Assembly: GCA_045612365.1 (NCBI GenBank)
Contig: JAZKYY010000009.1
Coordinates: 1-61,110 of the forward strand
Source: RGIG9608 sp045612365
GTDB taxonomy: Bacteria > Bacteroidota > Bacteroidia > Bacteroidales > Paludibacteraceae
Length of the DNA: 61,110 nucleotides
Direction: 5' to 3'
The stretch's first letter is position 1; the number at the start of each line of letters is the position of its first letter. The notes beneath the pieces are model-generated. The model did no database searches. It saw only the letters and a list, made by a program, of their open reading frames with translations, and had not been told where the DNA came from. The translations under genes were made by a program, and so were the position numbers. Below, piece by piece: positions 44,889 to 54,989 of this stretch.

Positions 44889-46178
44889 TTATTTCACAAT
44901 TAATAGGTAATAATTCTTTTTACCTTTTTGCACCAAAAGATATTTATCATTCAAAAGCATATCTTGATTAAATTGCAATTCAAAGTCTGCAACTTTCTCC
45001 TTATTAATGCTCAAACCTCCATTCTGAATCATTTTTCGGAGTTCACCTTTCGATGAAAAAACTGGTGCTTTTTCAGTGAAAAGGTCTGCTATTTTTATGT
45101 TGTTCAGGTCATTTTTTGCAATCTCAAATTGAGGAACACCTTCAAAAACCGCCAAAAGCGTGTCTTCATCTATTTTTTTTAACGCATCACCTGTAGCTTT
45201 TCCAAATAAAATATTTGATGCTTCAAGCGCCATATTATACTCGTTTTCAGAATGCACCATTATGGTAACTTCTTTTGCCAAACGTTTTTGCAAAGTTCGC
45301 AAATGTGGTGCTTGATCATGTTCTGCAGTTAAAGTCTCAATTTCTTCTTTTGATAACGAAGTGAAAATCTTGATGTATTTTTTTGCATCATCATCGCTTA
45401 CATTTAGCCAGAATTGGTAGAATTTATAAGGTGATGTGTAGCGACTATCTAGCCAAATATTTCCACTTTCAGTTTTTCCAAATTTACCTCCATCTGCTTT
45501 GGTGATAAGCGGACAAGTCAAAGCGTATGCCTCTGTTCCATTCATTCGGCGAATGAGTTCGGTTCCTGTTGTAATGTTACCCCATTGATCGCTTCCACCC
45601 ATCTGCAATTTGCAATTTTTATTTTTGTTCAAATAAACATAATCGTAACCTTGCAAAAGTTGGTAGGTAAATTCTGTAAAACTCATTCCGTTAGAATTTT
45701 CACCATTCAAACGTTTTTTCACAGAATCCTTAGCCATCATATAATTTACGGTGATGAGTTTTCCTACATTTCGAGCAAAATCAAGAAACGTAAAATCTTT
45801 CATCCAGTCATAATTATTTACCAATTCAGCAGCATTAGGAGCATCGCTTTCAAAATCAAGGAAACGTGCCAACTGTTTTTTTATACATTCTTGGTTATGG
45901 CGAAGTGTTTTTTCATCCAATAAATTACGTTCTGCTGATTTTCCCGAAGGGTCACCAATCATACCAGTTGCACCACCAATAAGGGCAATAGGTTTATGAC
46001 CACAACGTTGAAAATGACGCAACATCATTACTCCACAAAGGTGTCCAATATGCAAACTATCTGCCGTTGGATCAATTCCAAGATATGCTGAAGTTATCTC
46101 TTTATTGAGTTGTTCTTCTGTTCCTGGCATCATATCGTGGAGCATGCCACGCCACTTAAGTTCTTCTACAAAATTCAT
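44889..46178 (-). CDS. tyrS: tyrosyl-tRNA synthetase
   Basis: The 429-residue class I synthetase has the HIGH-type motif DSLHIGHLCG (near residue 40) and a KMSKS-type loop KFGKTESG (near residue 232). A C-terminal S4 RNA-binding domain (about 355-425) contains LRKMIQNGGLSIN. Its promoter on the minus strand is TAATTTTG, with a TTG about 18 bases upstream, within 46200-46240. Confidence 0.97.
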   Translation of the reverse strand: MNFVEELKWRGMLHDMMPGTEEQLNKEITSAYLGIDPTADSLHIGHLCGVMMLRHFQRCGHKPIALIGGATGMIGDPSGKSAERNLLDEKTLRHNQECIKKQLARFLDFESDAPNAAELVNNYDWMKDFTFLDFARNVGKLITVNYMMAKDSVKKRLNGENSNGMSFTEFTYQLLQGYDYVYLNKNKNCKLQMGGSDQWGNITTGTELIRRMNGTEAYALTCPLITKADGGKFGKTESGNIWLDSRYTSPYKFYQFWLNVSDDDAKKYIKIFTSLSKEEIETLTAEHDQAPHLRTLQKRLAKEVTIMVHSENEYNMALEASNILFGKATGDALKKIDEDTLLAVFEGVPQFEIAKNDLNNIKIADLFTEKAPVFSSKGELRKMIQNGGLSINKEKVADFELQFNQDMLLNDKYLLVQKGKKNYYLLIVK

Positions 46179-46340
46179 GAGTTTCTTTTGCTAAATTTTA
46201 AGATGCAAAATTAGCAATAAGTCATGATTTACAATTCGTTTTTGTTTACAAAAATTTCACAACCACAAAAGCCATAAATTTATTTCAAAAATAGGATTCA
46301 TTATTCCCTAAAATAAATCTTAAATAAGCAAAATAAAACG

Positions 46341-46348
46341 TAAATTTG
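46341..46348 (+). promoter_or_regulatory. likely promoter -7 element of the glycan cluster
   Basis: TAAATTTG, 71 bases before the first cluster gene, matches TAnnTTTG; no clear -33 element was seen. Confidence 0.45.
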
Positions 46349-46418
46349 TCCGTTTTTGTAAAAATACTTTCCTAAAGAAAAAACAAAAAAAGGTTTGTAA
46401 ATCTTAAAATAGAACAAC

Positions 46419-47684
46419 ATGGAAATAAAGATTTGCGTTATTGGTCTTGGTTACGTAGGACTTCCTTTGGCACGCTTATTTTCAACAAAATATAAAACCA
46501 TTGGATTCGACATGAACCAAAATCGTGTTGATTCCCTCAATACTGGTTATGATGCAACTCTTGAAGTATCTGACGAACTCCTTCAAGATGCAATAAATAA
46601 TCATGGTTTCAAATGTACAACAAATCTAGACGACATAAAAGATTGTAATTTCTATGTCGTTGCAGTACCTACCCCTGTAGATGAAAACAATCGCCCTGAC
46701 TTAAAACCACTTTGGGGAGCAAGCGAAACAGTTGGAAAAGTTATCTCAAAAGGTGACATCGTAGTTTATGAGTCTACAGTTTACCCTGGCGTTACAGAAG
46801 AGGAATGTCTTCCTGTTGTTGAAAAAATTTCAGGACTTAAATTCAATGTCGATTTCTTTGCAGGTTACTCACCTGAACGTATAAATCCAGGAGACAAGGA
46901 ACATACAGTAGAAAAAATCAAAAAAGTCACATCTGGTTCTACACCTGAAATTGCCGACATAGTTGACAATGTATACAACTCAGTTCTTATCAACGGAACA
47001 CATAAAGCTCCATCAATTAAAGTAGCAGAAGCTTCAAAGATTATTGAAAACTCACAACGTGACGTCAACATTGCTTTCATGAATGAGTTGGCAAAGATTT
47101 TCAACGCAATGGGAATCGACACACATGATGTAATTGAAGCTGCAGCTTCTAAATGGAACTTTATCAAATTAAGTCCAGGTTTGGTTGGCGGACATTGTAT
47201 CAGCGTTGACCCTTATTATTTGATTCAAAAAGCACAAGTTTATGGAGTTCTTCCAAGAGTTATGTCTTCAGCACGTCGTTTGAATGACGGTATGGGCGCT
47301 TATATAGCAGAACAAACCATCAAACTTATGAATAAAAAAGGAATCATCGTTAAAAATGCAAATATTCTCATTCTTGGCATTACTTTTAAAGAAAATTGTC
47401 CTGATATTAGAAACACAAAAGTTATTGATATTTACCATACCCTTTCCGAATACACCTCAAATATCACAGTTTATGATCCTTGGGCAAATTTAGATCATGT
47501 TAAATATGAATATGGCATTGACATAACAAGCGAAACACCAAAAGAAAAATACGATGCAATAATACTTGCCGTTTCTCATAAAGAATTTGCAAAACTAAAT
47601 ATCAAAAATTTCGGAAAAGAAAATCATGTCATTTATGATGTAAAAGGATTCCTAGACAAAAAAGTTGTAGATGGAAGATTGTAA
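46419..47684 (+). CDS. nucleotide-sugar dehydrogenase (UDP-HexNAc 6-dehydrogenase type)
   Basis: The 421-residue protein has the NAD motif VIGLGYVGLPLA (about 7-18), the catalytic-lysine region and the active-site cysteine in GGHCISVDPYYL (near residue 257). The C-terminal UDP-binding domain has GITFKENCPDIRNTK. The pattern fits TviB/WbpO-type UDP-N-acetylhexosamine dehydrogenases more than UDP-glucose dehydrogenase. It is the first gene of the glycan cluster and provides an acidic sugar for the polymer. Confidence 0.88.
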   Translation: MEIKICVIGLGYVGLPLARLFSTKYKTIGFDMNQNRVDSLNTGYDATLEVSDELLQDAINNHGFKCTTNLDDIKDCNFYVVAVPTPVDENNRPDLKPLWGASETVGKVISKGDIVVYESTVYPGVTEEECLPVVEKISGLKFNVDFFAGYSPERINPGDKEHTVEKIKKVTSGSTPEIADIVDNVYNSVLINGTHKAPSIKVAEASKIIENSQRDVNIAFMNELAKIFNAMGIDTHDVIEAAASKWNFIKLSPGLVGGHCISVDPYYLIQKAQVYGVLPRVMSSARRLNDGMGAYIAEQTIKLMNKKGIIVKNANILILGITFKENCPDIRNTKVIDIYHTLSEYTSNITVYDPWANLDHVKYEYGIDITSETPKEKYDAIILAVSHKEFAKLNIKNFGKENHVIYDVKGFLDKKVVDGRL

Positions 47685-47730
47685 AGTTTAAGACTTTTCA
47701 ACCATTTTAATTGGATGAACAAAAATTAAA

Positions 47731-49197
47731 ATGTCAACAAACAATACAAAACAAGCTTTTTGGGTTGCATTAGGAAGTTTATTTTCCTTTGGCTTTGCAA
47801 TTGTCAGTTCCATGATTCTAAGTCGTTACTTCAACAAAGGAGATTATGGAACATACAAACAAGTCATGTATGTATATAATACTTTGCTTACTGTTTTTAC
47901 ATTGGGATTGCCTAAGGCTTTTTCGTATTATTTGCCACGAGTAGATATATCACAAGCAAAAGATCTGATTAAGAAAATAACACGTTTATTCTTCATATTA
48001 GGCGCTGTATTTTCAATAATCTTATATGTATTCGCCCAACCTATAGCAGACTTTATGAATAACCAAGACTTAAAAGAAGCTATACAGGTCTTTTCTCCTG
48101 TACCTTTGATGATGCTTCCGACAATGGGCCTTGAAGGTATTCTTTCCACTTTTAGAAAAAATAAGTTTATGACCTTGTACACTGTTGTGACAAGGTTATT
48201 TATGCTTGTTTGCGTTACGATCCCGATAATATTTTTCAATGGTGGATATATTGAAGCTATTTGGGGATTTGTTATTTCTTCATTCTTATCATTTGCTTTT
48301 GCATTATATTTAGAATTTATGCCAGTTAGAAATAGCGGCAACGTAAAATGTGAAATAACATACAATCAGATATTCAAATTCTCATTACCACTGCTTTATG
48401 CAAGTTTGTGGGGAATCTTAATAGCTTCAGCTGACCAATTCTTTATCAGCAGATATTTTGGCAATGAAGTATTTGCGGAATTTTCAAACGGTTCTATGGA
48501 GCTTCCCTTTGTTGGTATGATTGTAGGAGCTTGCGCTACTGTTTTATCACCGATTATATCTAAAATTTCTAATAGTAATTTTGACCCACAGAAAGAATTA
48601 TACTCTTTATGGATTAGCGTTTTTGAAAAATCAGCAAAACTTATATATCCACTTGTCATATATTGCATTGTATTTGCAGATGTAGTAATGGTAATGTTAT
48701 ATGGAGAGCAATATGCAAATTCTGCCATATATTTTAGAATAAAATCTATCTATAGTTTTTTTGCCGTTATAATATACGCACCTATTATAATAAATATTGG
48801 AAAAGTAAAACAATATTCCAATGTCCATATGATTGCTGCAATATCAATAATTATTTTGGAATTTATCTGCATAAAAACACTTTATTCTCCATATGCAATT
48901 AGTGTAATATCTTTATTGGTACAACTTGGAAAAACATTCTCATTAATGTATCTTGTAGCAAAATACTTTAATATTGATATCCTCAAATTATTTCCTTTCA
49001 AAATCATAATTAAAATATTAATTCCATCCTTAATAATATTATTAACAGAACATTATATTCTAATAAATTTAATTGATTTAAATCCAATCTTAACATTATG
49101 CATAAGTTTCACTATATATACAATACTATACGGTATCACATCCAGAGTTATTAAAATTGATTATGTATCAATTATTAAATCATTAAGAGACAAATAA
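47731..49197 (+). CDS. polysaccharide flippase (Wzx/MATE-like)
   Basis: The 488-residue protein has about 12-14 hydrophobic segments over its whole length and the N-terminal layout of Wzx/PST transporters (SLFSFGFAIVSSMILSRYF). It would flip the lipid-linked repeat unit across the inner membrane. It follows the dehydrogenase by 46 bases on the same strand and is notably AT-rich. Confidence 0.85.
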   Translation: MSTNNTKQAFWVALGSLFSFGFAIVSSMILSRYFNKGDYGTYKQVMYVYNTLLTVFTLGLPKAFSYYLPRVDISQAKDLIKKITRLFFILGAVFSIILYVFAQPIADFMNNQDLKEAIQVFSPVPLMMLPTMGLEGILSTFRKNKFMTLYTVVTRLFMLVCVTIPIIFFNGGYIEAIWGFVISSFLSFAFALYLEFMPVRNSGNVKCEITYNQIFKFSLPLLYASLWGILIASADQFFISRYFGNEVFAEFSNGSMELPFVGMIVGACATVLSPIISKISNSNFDPQKELYSLWISVFEKSAKLIYPLVIYCIVFADVVMVMLYGEQYANSAIYFRIKSIYSFFAVIIYAPIIINIGKVKQYSNVHMIAAISIIILEFICIKTLYSPYAISVISLLVQLGKTFSLMYLVAKYFNIDILKLFPFKIIIKILIPSLIILLTEHYILINLIDLNPILTLCISFTIYTILYGITSRVIKIDYVSIIKSLRDK

Positions 49198-49217
49198 AGC
49201 ATATTGACATTAGATAT

Positions 49218-50327
49218 ATGAAACCATTAAAAATAGTAATTATCACCCAAAATATATATCCAACATTGCATCCACGTTCGCATAGATCTTCACAGTTGGC
49301 TTTTGAGTTGGCCGATGCAGGTCATGATGTAACGGTTTATGCATTACTTGGCAATTACAATTACCAAAAACATAAAGAAAATAGAAATATTGAATTCAAG
49401 AATTTGGGGAAATCCATATTGGGATTGGAGGATAGTGATAATAATTCAAAATATACAATTTTTAACAGAGGAATGAAAAAACTGTTTTGGAATATATTTA
49501 TGTATCCAGACATAGAAATGATTCCGATGATTAGACGTGCTATAAAAAAAGAAAAAAATATAGATATTCTAATTTCAATAGCAGTTCCCTATGTAAATCA
49601 TTTTGCAATTGCAAGCTTAAAAAATACAAATGCAAAATGTTGGATATCTGACTGTGGAGATCCTTTTACGGGAAATCCATTTCACAAATTTCCTGCATAT
49701 TTTAAATATCTAGAACGTCATTGGTGCAAAAAAACAGACTATATTGTTGTCCCTTTTGAAGAAGCAAAAACTGGTTACTTAAAAGAATTTAGAGATAAAA
49801 TTAAAGTTATACCTCAAGGTTTTAGTTTTGATAATATTAAACTAGCAAAATACCAAAAGAATAACATTCCTACATTTGCTTACTCTGGAGCTGTCTATAA
49901 GGATTTAAGAGACCCTTCAAAATTTCTTGATTTCTTAGCAAAATTAGATATTCCCTTCAAACTGATTGTATACACAGTAAAAGGATCCATATTTGAACAA
50001 TATACAACTTTATTAAAAGACAAAATAGAATTAAGAGAATATGTAAAAAGAGATAAATTGATTCATGAATTATCAAAGTTCGATTTTTTAATTAATATAA
50101 AAAACAATTCTGGAGTTCAGCAACCTAGCAAATTAATAGACTATGCGACCAGCAAACGTCCTATAATTACAATTTCATCAAGCTTTGACGAAACTGAAAA
50201 AAATATCTTCAGTGAATTTTTATCAGGAAATTTTACAAACCAAACAATTATTGAAAACATTGAATGTTTTGACATTAAAAATGTAATTAAAGAATTTATC
50301 AATTTATATAAAAATAAAAACAATTAA
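49218..50327 (+). CDS. glycosyltransferase (GT4-like)
   Basis: The 369-residue protein has a GT-B-type N-terminus (IVIITQNIYPTLHPRSHR, with HPRSHRSSQLAFELADAGHDVTVY nearby, split for reading) and a C-terminal nucleotide-binding half ending in a conserved SGVQQPSKLIDYATSKRPII block. Sugar donor and acceptor are unknown. It adds a sugar to the growing repeat unit in the cytoplasm. Confidence 0.78.
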   Translation: MKPLKIVIITQNIYPTLHPRSHRSSQLAFELADAGHDVTVYALLGNYNYQKHKENRNIEFKNLGKSILGLEDSDNNSKYTIFNRGMKKLFWNIFMYPDIEMIPMIRRAIKKEKNIDILISIAVPYVNHFAIASLKNTNAKCWISDCGDPFTGNPFHKFPAYFKYLERHWCKKTDYIVVPFEEAKTGYLKEFRDKIKVIPQGFSFDNIKLAKYQKNNIPTFAYSGAVYKDLRDPSKFLDFLAKLDIPFKLIVYTVKGSIFEQYTTLLKDKIELREYVKRDKLIHELSKFDFLINIKNNSGVQQPSKLIDYATSKRPIITISSSFDETEKNIFSEFLSGNFTNQTIIENIECFDIKNVIKEFINLYKNKNN

Positions 50328-50346
50328 CACACAGATTGGTATCAGT

Positions 50347-51579
50347 ATGAGGATGTCATCCGGCTTTTTAATAGAAAATAAAGATGATGTAAAAATTAAA
50401 TTCCTATTATTTTTATTATCACCTTTGTTAGGTTTTGTCTATTCATTAAAACGAATAAACACTAAATCTTCTTTTATTATTTTCTTTCTATTTTCTCTTT
50501 GCTTTGGGATGTGTTTTTCCCCAAAAAATTATCCAATATACATAGACGGACAACACTATCAAGACCTTTTTCTATCATATAGAAACATTGGAATAGAAAA
50601 CTTTGAAAACAATTTTGACAGATATATTAGTTTTAATAGCAAGTTAAAAGATTTTTATGCCGATACTCTAGCGTTTTTTGTATCAAGAATTTCTGACAGT
50701 TATCATGTATTTTTCTTCGTTGCTTCAATAATTTTTTCAATTTTCTTACTCAAGACTTTTAGATATCTAACTAGAGAACAAGAATTTAATAATTCATATA
50801 CTTGTTTTCTATTATGCTATCTTTTTGTCAATATTTCTATATTCAACATAAATGGTCTTCGTTTCTGGACAGGCTACTGGGTTGCAATGTTTTTTTTATT
50901 TAAAATTTTTAGAGACAATAATTATAAATATCTTTTGCTACTTGCAATTACACCTTTTTTCCATGGCACATTGTTACTTCTAATTCCTATCGTTTTATTA
51001 ACAATACTCACTAAAAGATTCTACAATGTTTGGATAGTATTATACATCATAAGCTTTTTTGTCGGAGAGGTTGCTTTTCTAATTATAGAACATATTGTTG
51101 ATTTTTTACCAATATTTATGCAAAATTTAGTAAAAAACTATACCTCCCTCAAATTTATTAACCAGTATACGGCTGAAGGAACAGGATTTTGGATATTAGG
51201 AGAAATTTTCAAACGAATAGTTAATCTTTTCTTCTTTATAACAACGATTTTATTCATTAAAAACAAACAAATGGTTATTAAAGATACTCGGTCTAAAAAT
51301 ATATTTGCATTGTTGTTAGTTCTAATGGTATTTTCCAATCTATTTTCTCCTATACCTTCATTAGGGAATAGACTTTTTATGTTTACATATCCATTGGTTG
51401 CCTATGTTTGGTTATTAAACTTCAAAGATTACAAAAAAAGTTATTCTATTTTCTTTAACTTGATACCTATATATTTCTTTATGAAAATTTTTAATGAGTT
51501 GAGATTATATATATTTACATTAAACCTTGATTTTTTTATTTCTAGTCCAGTTTTTTTGGTGGGGAAATATTTATTTTGA
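50347..51579 (+). CDS. EpsG/Wzy-like polysaccharide polymerase
   Basis: The 410-residue membrane protein has about 10 hydrophobic segments and a cytosolic or periplasmic loop after the first pair. The placement of NGLRFWTGYWVAMFFLF is typical of EpsG-type polymerases. Wzy proteins have little sequence conservation, so the call rests on topology and on its place between flippase and glycosyltransferase genes. Confidence 0.7.
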   Translation: MRMSSGFLIENKDDVKIKFLLFLLSPLLGFVYSLKRINTKSSFIIFFLFSLCFGMCFSPKNYPIYIDGQHYQDLFLSYRNIGIENFENNFDRYISFNSKLKDFYADTLAFFVSRISDSYHVFFFVASIIFSIFLLKTFRYLTREQEFNNSYTCFLLCYLFVNISIFNINGLRFWTGYWVAMFFLFKIFRDNNYKYLLLLAITPFFHGTLLLLIPIVLLTILTKRFYNVWIVLYIISFFVGEVAFLIIEHIVDFLPIFMQNLVKNYTSLKFINQYTAEGTGFWILGEIFKRIVNLFFFITTILFIKNKQMVIKDTRSKNIFALLLVLMVFSNLFSPIPSLGNRLFMFTYPLVAYVWLLNFKDYKKSYSIFFNLIPIYFFMKIFNELRLYIFTLNLDFFISSPVFLVGKYLF

Positions 51580-51595
51580 AATTATCCGAAAAAAA

Positions 51596-52675
51596 ATGAA
51601 CATTTTACAAGTAATTCCCAATCTTCATATCGGAGGTGCCGAGCGCTTTGTTTGTGAATTATCTATTGCGTTAAATAGAATAGAAAACATTCATTGCGAA
51701 ATACTTTCGTTGTATGATTTGACAGAAAAAGACATCTTATATTCAACAACAAAGGAAAATAATATAAAAATCCATAGTCTTGGAAAGAAAATAGGAAGAG
51801 ACATCAAAATGTTTTACCTTATCTACAAATTCATAAAAAATGGAAAGTACGATGTTGTTCATTCTCATATAGGAGCAATAAAATACATGTTATTATCCGT
51901 TCTTCTGCTAAGAAAAGTAAGATTTGTAGCAACAATACATTCAGATGCAAAATTCGAGTCTGGAGGAGGACTTGAGAAATTTATAAAAAAAATAATATTC
52001 AAATGGAATTGGTGTATTCCTGTTACTATTTCAGAGGAATCTCTTCTTTCATTTGAAGAATTTTACCATAAATCAACCGTAATGATACCCAATGGTGTTT
52101 CTGGATTTAAAGGAAATCGTGATACAAGTATCAATAAAAAGGAAGGTGAAATATTATTTATTCATCCTGCAAGTTGTCAACCAGTAAAAAATCAAAAATT
52201 ACTATTCTCCGCATTTAAAAGATTAAAAAACAAATATAGAAATATAAGACTTTTATGGTACGGGAGCATTAATCATAACCAATCTCTTTTCGATGAACTT
52301 TCCTCTTATTTTGATGAAGGAATAAGATACGCAGGAGTTCATCAAGATATTCGCTCAGCTATAGTTGTTGCAGATGCAATATGCTTATCTTCTAAAATAG
52401 AAGGTTTACCTATGACCATTATAGAAGCTTTTTCTGTAGGAAAACCTGTTTTATCCACTCCTGTCGGAGGATGTCGTAATATAATACAAAATAGAGTTAA
52501 CGGACTTCTTTCTAAAAGTCTTCAAGAAAATGATTATTACGATATGTTAGAGGAATTCATATTGATGACAGATGAAGAAAGAAAACAAATGAATAATTCA
52601 GCAACTGAAACTTTTGAAGAATATAAGATTTCAAAAATAGCTCAAACCTATGTAAATTTATATAAGAAGAGATAG
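51596..52675 (+). CDS. glycosyltransferase family 4
   Basis: ATG 51596 starts MNILQVIPNLHIGGAERFV, a classic GT4 N-terminus; the upstream extension only reads the end of the polymerase gene in another frame. The 359-residue GT-B enzyme has the donor-site block LSSKIEGLPMTIIEAFSVGK (E-x7-E) near residue 268. The linkage is unknown. Confidence 0.88.
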   Translation: MNILQVIPNLHIGGAERFVCELSIALNRIENIHCEILSLYDLTEKDILYSTTKENNIKIHSLGKKIGRDIKMFYLIYKFIKNGKYDVVHSHIGAIKYMLLSVLLLRKVRFVATIHSDAKFESGGGLEKFIKKIIFKWNWCIPVTISEESLLSFEEFYHKSTVMIPNGVSGFKGNRDTSINKKEGEILFIHPASCQPVKNQKLLFSAFKRLKNKYRNIRLLWYGSINHNQSLFDELSSYFDEGIRYAGVHQDIRSAIVVADAICLSSKIEGLPMTIIEAFSVGKPVLSTPVGGCRNIIQNRVNGLLSKSLQENDYYDMLEEFILMTDEERKQMNNSATETFEEYKISKIAQTYVNLYKKR

Positions 52676-52681
52676 AATACA

Positions 52682-53299
52682 ATGAGTAATATTAGAAAAA
52701 TTAAAAATAATAGATTTATTCGCGGGTTGTATATGTTATATCGCAATTATTTTGGGTACAAACGTAGCAAGTTTGGCTATATCGCTGATAATGTGATAAT
52801 TACCCCCCCTACACTATACTCAAACCCAAAGAATGTTTATTTATATGATGGTTGTGCAATTGGATCAAATTCTGTTATTTTTACAACGAACGCTAAATTT
52901 ATTATGTTAAAAAATTCCTATACTGCACCAAATTTCTCTATTTCAACAGGAGGACATGCAATGCTATTGGGACGTTTCTCTAGATCTATAACAGAAATAG
53001 AAAAACCAAAAGGATTTGATCAAGACGTTGTAGTGAAAGAAGATGTTTGGATTGGGATGAACGTAACCTTACTTGCCGGTGTAACTATTGGGCGAGGTTG
53101 TACAATTGCTGCTGGAGCAGTTGTAAATAAAAGTATTCCTCCTTACGCAATAGCGGGTGGAGTTCCGGCAAAAGTACTAAAATTCAAATGGACAATTGAG
53201 GAAATCTTACAACATGAAGAACAATTGTACCCCAAAGAAGAAAGATACACAAGAGATGATTTAGAAAAAATATTTGAAATATATGCAAAAGGGAAATAA
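52682..53299 (+). CDS. left-handed beta-helix acyltransferase (xenobiotic/maltose type)
   Basis: The 205-residue protein has hexapeptide repeats ending in VWIGMNVTLLAGVTIGRG and AAGAVVNKSIPPYAIAGG with VPAKVLKFKW. These mark an LbH acetyltransferase that would O-acetylate the glycan. It overlaps or abuts the next glycosyltransferase. Confidence 0.85.
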   Translation: MSNIRKIKNNRFIRGLYMLYRNYFGYKRSKFGYIADNVIITPPTLYSNPKNVYLYDGCAIGSNSVIFTTNAKFIMLKNSYTAPNFSISTGGHAMLLGRFSRSITEIEKPKGFDQDVVVKEDVWIGMNVTLLAGVTIGRGCTIAAGAVVNKSIPPYAIAGGVPAKVLKFKWTIEEILQHEEQLYPKEERYTRDDLEKIFEIYAKGK

Positions 53300-54404
53300 A
53301 CTAAAAATATTACTTTGTTCCCCTCTTGGTGGTTTTGGAGGAATTGCGGTGTGGACAGCGCATGTTTTAAATTATTTTGAAACATTTAACAAAGACGTTG
53401 AAATTAAATGGTGTTACTCTGATAATAAATATCAATCATTTGCAAATACTAATTTCATTAAAAGATTATTCAATGCTTTAATGAATTATATTCCGTTTAT
53501 TCAAACTTTAATTAAGGTAGTAAAACAAGAACATTATGATGTAGTACATTTTACAACAAGTGCTTCAATTTCTCTTTTAAAAGACATTATTACTTTGAAA
53601 ATATGTAAAAGAAAACATATAAAAACCATAATACATTTTCATTTTGGAAGAATCCCTGAAATATATAAGAAAAAGAATTGGGAAAAACGATTATTACATA
53701 AAGTTATAAAATTATCAGATTGTGCTATTGTAATAGACAAATTATCATACGAAACATTATATAATGAGGGTTACAACAATATTTGCATATTACAAAACCC
53801 ATTAAGTTTAAGTGTTTATGAAATAATAAATAACAACAATGACATTAAAAGAGAAAATAGAAAAATTGTTTTTGCTGGTCATGTTGTACCCACAAAAGGA
53901 ATATATGAACTTATTAAGGCTTGCAAAAATATTCCCAACATTGTTTTAAAAGTTATTGGAACATATAGTGACAAAGTAAAGAATAACATATTAGATATAG
54001 CTGGTAAAAACTCTAATAAATGGCTCTATCTTGAAGGGAACAAACAACATCATGAAGTGATAAAAGAAATGCTATCTGCAAATCTATTTGTACTACCTAC
54101 ATATACAGAAGGATTCCCAAATGTAATAATAGAAGCAATGGCCTGCGGTTGCACAATAATAACAACACCGGTTGGAGCTATTCCCGAAATGATGAATTTT
54201 GGGAATAAACCATGTGGAGTATGTATCAATGTTGGAGATGTAAAAGATCTTAAAGATAAAATAGAATATTATTTAGAGAATAATACAGAAGCAACCGCAC
54301 TCGGAGATAGTGCAAAGAAAAGAGTTAAAGAGATGTACTCTATGGAAAATATCATGGAGAAACTTATTAATATATGGATGAATACAAATAATGCTAATTG
54401 TTAA
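53283..54404 (+). CDS. glycosyltransferase family 4
   Basis: The 373-residue GT-B protein begins inside the upstream gene's last codons. It has an N-terminal glycine-rich loop (PLGGFGGIAVW) and the donor motif LPTYTEGFPNVIIEAMACG near residue 283. The acceptor is unknown. I take ATG 53283; a TTG nine bases earlier is possible. Confidence 0.87.
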   Translation: MQKGNKLKILLCSPLGGFGGIAVWTAHVLNYFETFNKDVEIKWCYSDNKYQSFANTNFIKRLFNALMNYIPFIQTLIKVVKQEHYDVVHFTTSASISLLKDIITLKICKRKHIKTIIHFHFGRIPEIYKKKNWEKRLLHKVIKLSDCAIVIDKLSYETLYNEGYNNICILQNPLSLSVYEIINNNNDIKRENRKIVFAGHVVPTKGIYELIKACKNIPNIVLKVIGTYSDKVKNNILDIAGKNSNKWLYLEGNKQHHEVIKEMLSANLFVLPTYTEGFPNVIIEAMACGCTIITTPVGAIPEMMNFGNKPCGVCINVGDVKDLKDKIEYYLENNTEATALGDSAKKRVKEMYSMENIMEKLINIWMNTNNANC

Positions 54405-54978
54405 TATTATGTTTATACGCAGATTAGGTTTATACTTTAAATATTTATTCGCTAAATATAGATATCATAATTCTGTTATATTTAATGGATTTACAATATT
54501 TTATGCCTTTGTTAACTCAAAAATAACAATAAAAAAAGGGTTAAAAAAAACTGTTATAAATAGTGATTTTTTCAGCAATATGGTTGGTTTATATCAACGA
54601 ACTATCATTGTTGCCAGATACGGGGGAAATATTACAATAGGTTCTGGTTGTGGTATAAGCGGTTCTACCATTTATGCAATGGACAACATAAGTATTGGCA
54701 ATAATGTTCTTATTGGTGGAAATTGTAAAATAATAGATAATGATTTTCATCCACTTCTAGCTTCACAAAGAATAAATCAAAAAGTAGAAGATATAATAAA
54801 GCGTCCTATAAATATTGGAGATGGTTGTTTTATTGGTGCTAATTCTATTATACTTAAAGGAACAACGTTAGGGAAAAATTGCATTGTTGGCGCAGGTAGC
54901 GTAGTTTCAGGCACATTTCCTGATAATGTAATTATTGTAGGAAACCCTGCAAGGATAATTAAAGAAAATAAAGAATAA
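54391..54978 (+). CDS. left-handed beta-helix acetyltransferase
   Basis: The 195-residue protein has hexapeptide repeats through ITIGSGCGISGSTIYA and GDGCFIGANSIILKG, then VGAGSVVSGTFPDNVIIVGNPA. It belongs to the WcaF/NeuD-like acyltransferases. The start may be 54391 (14-base overlap) or ATG 54409; both are near the previous stop. Confidence 0.85.
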   Translation: MLIVNIMFIRRLGLYFKYLFAKYRYHNSVIFNGFTIFYAFVNSKITIKKGLKKTVINSDFFSNMVGLYQRTIIVARYGGNITIGSGCGISGSTIYAMDNISIGNNVLIGGNCKIIDNDFHPLLASQRINQKVEDIIKRPINIGDGCFIGANSIILKGTTLGKNCIVGAGSVVSGTFPDNVIIVGNPARIIKENKE

Positions 54979-54989
54979 CATATTATTTT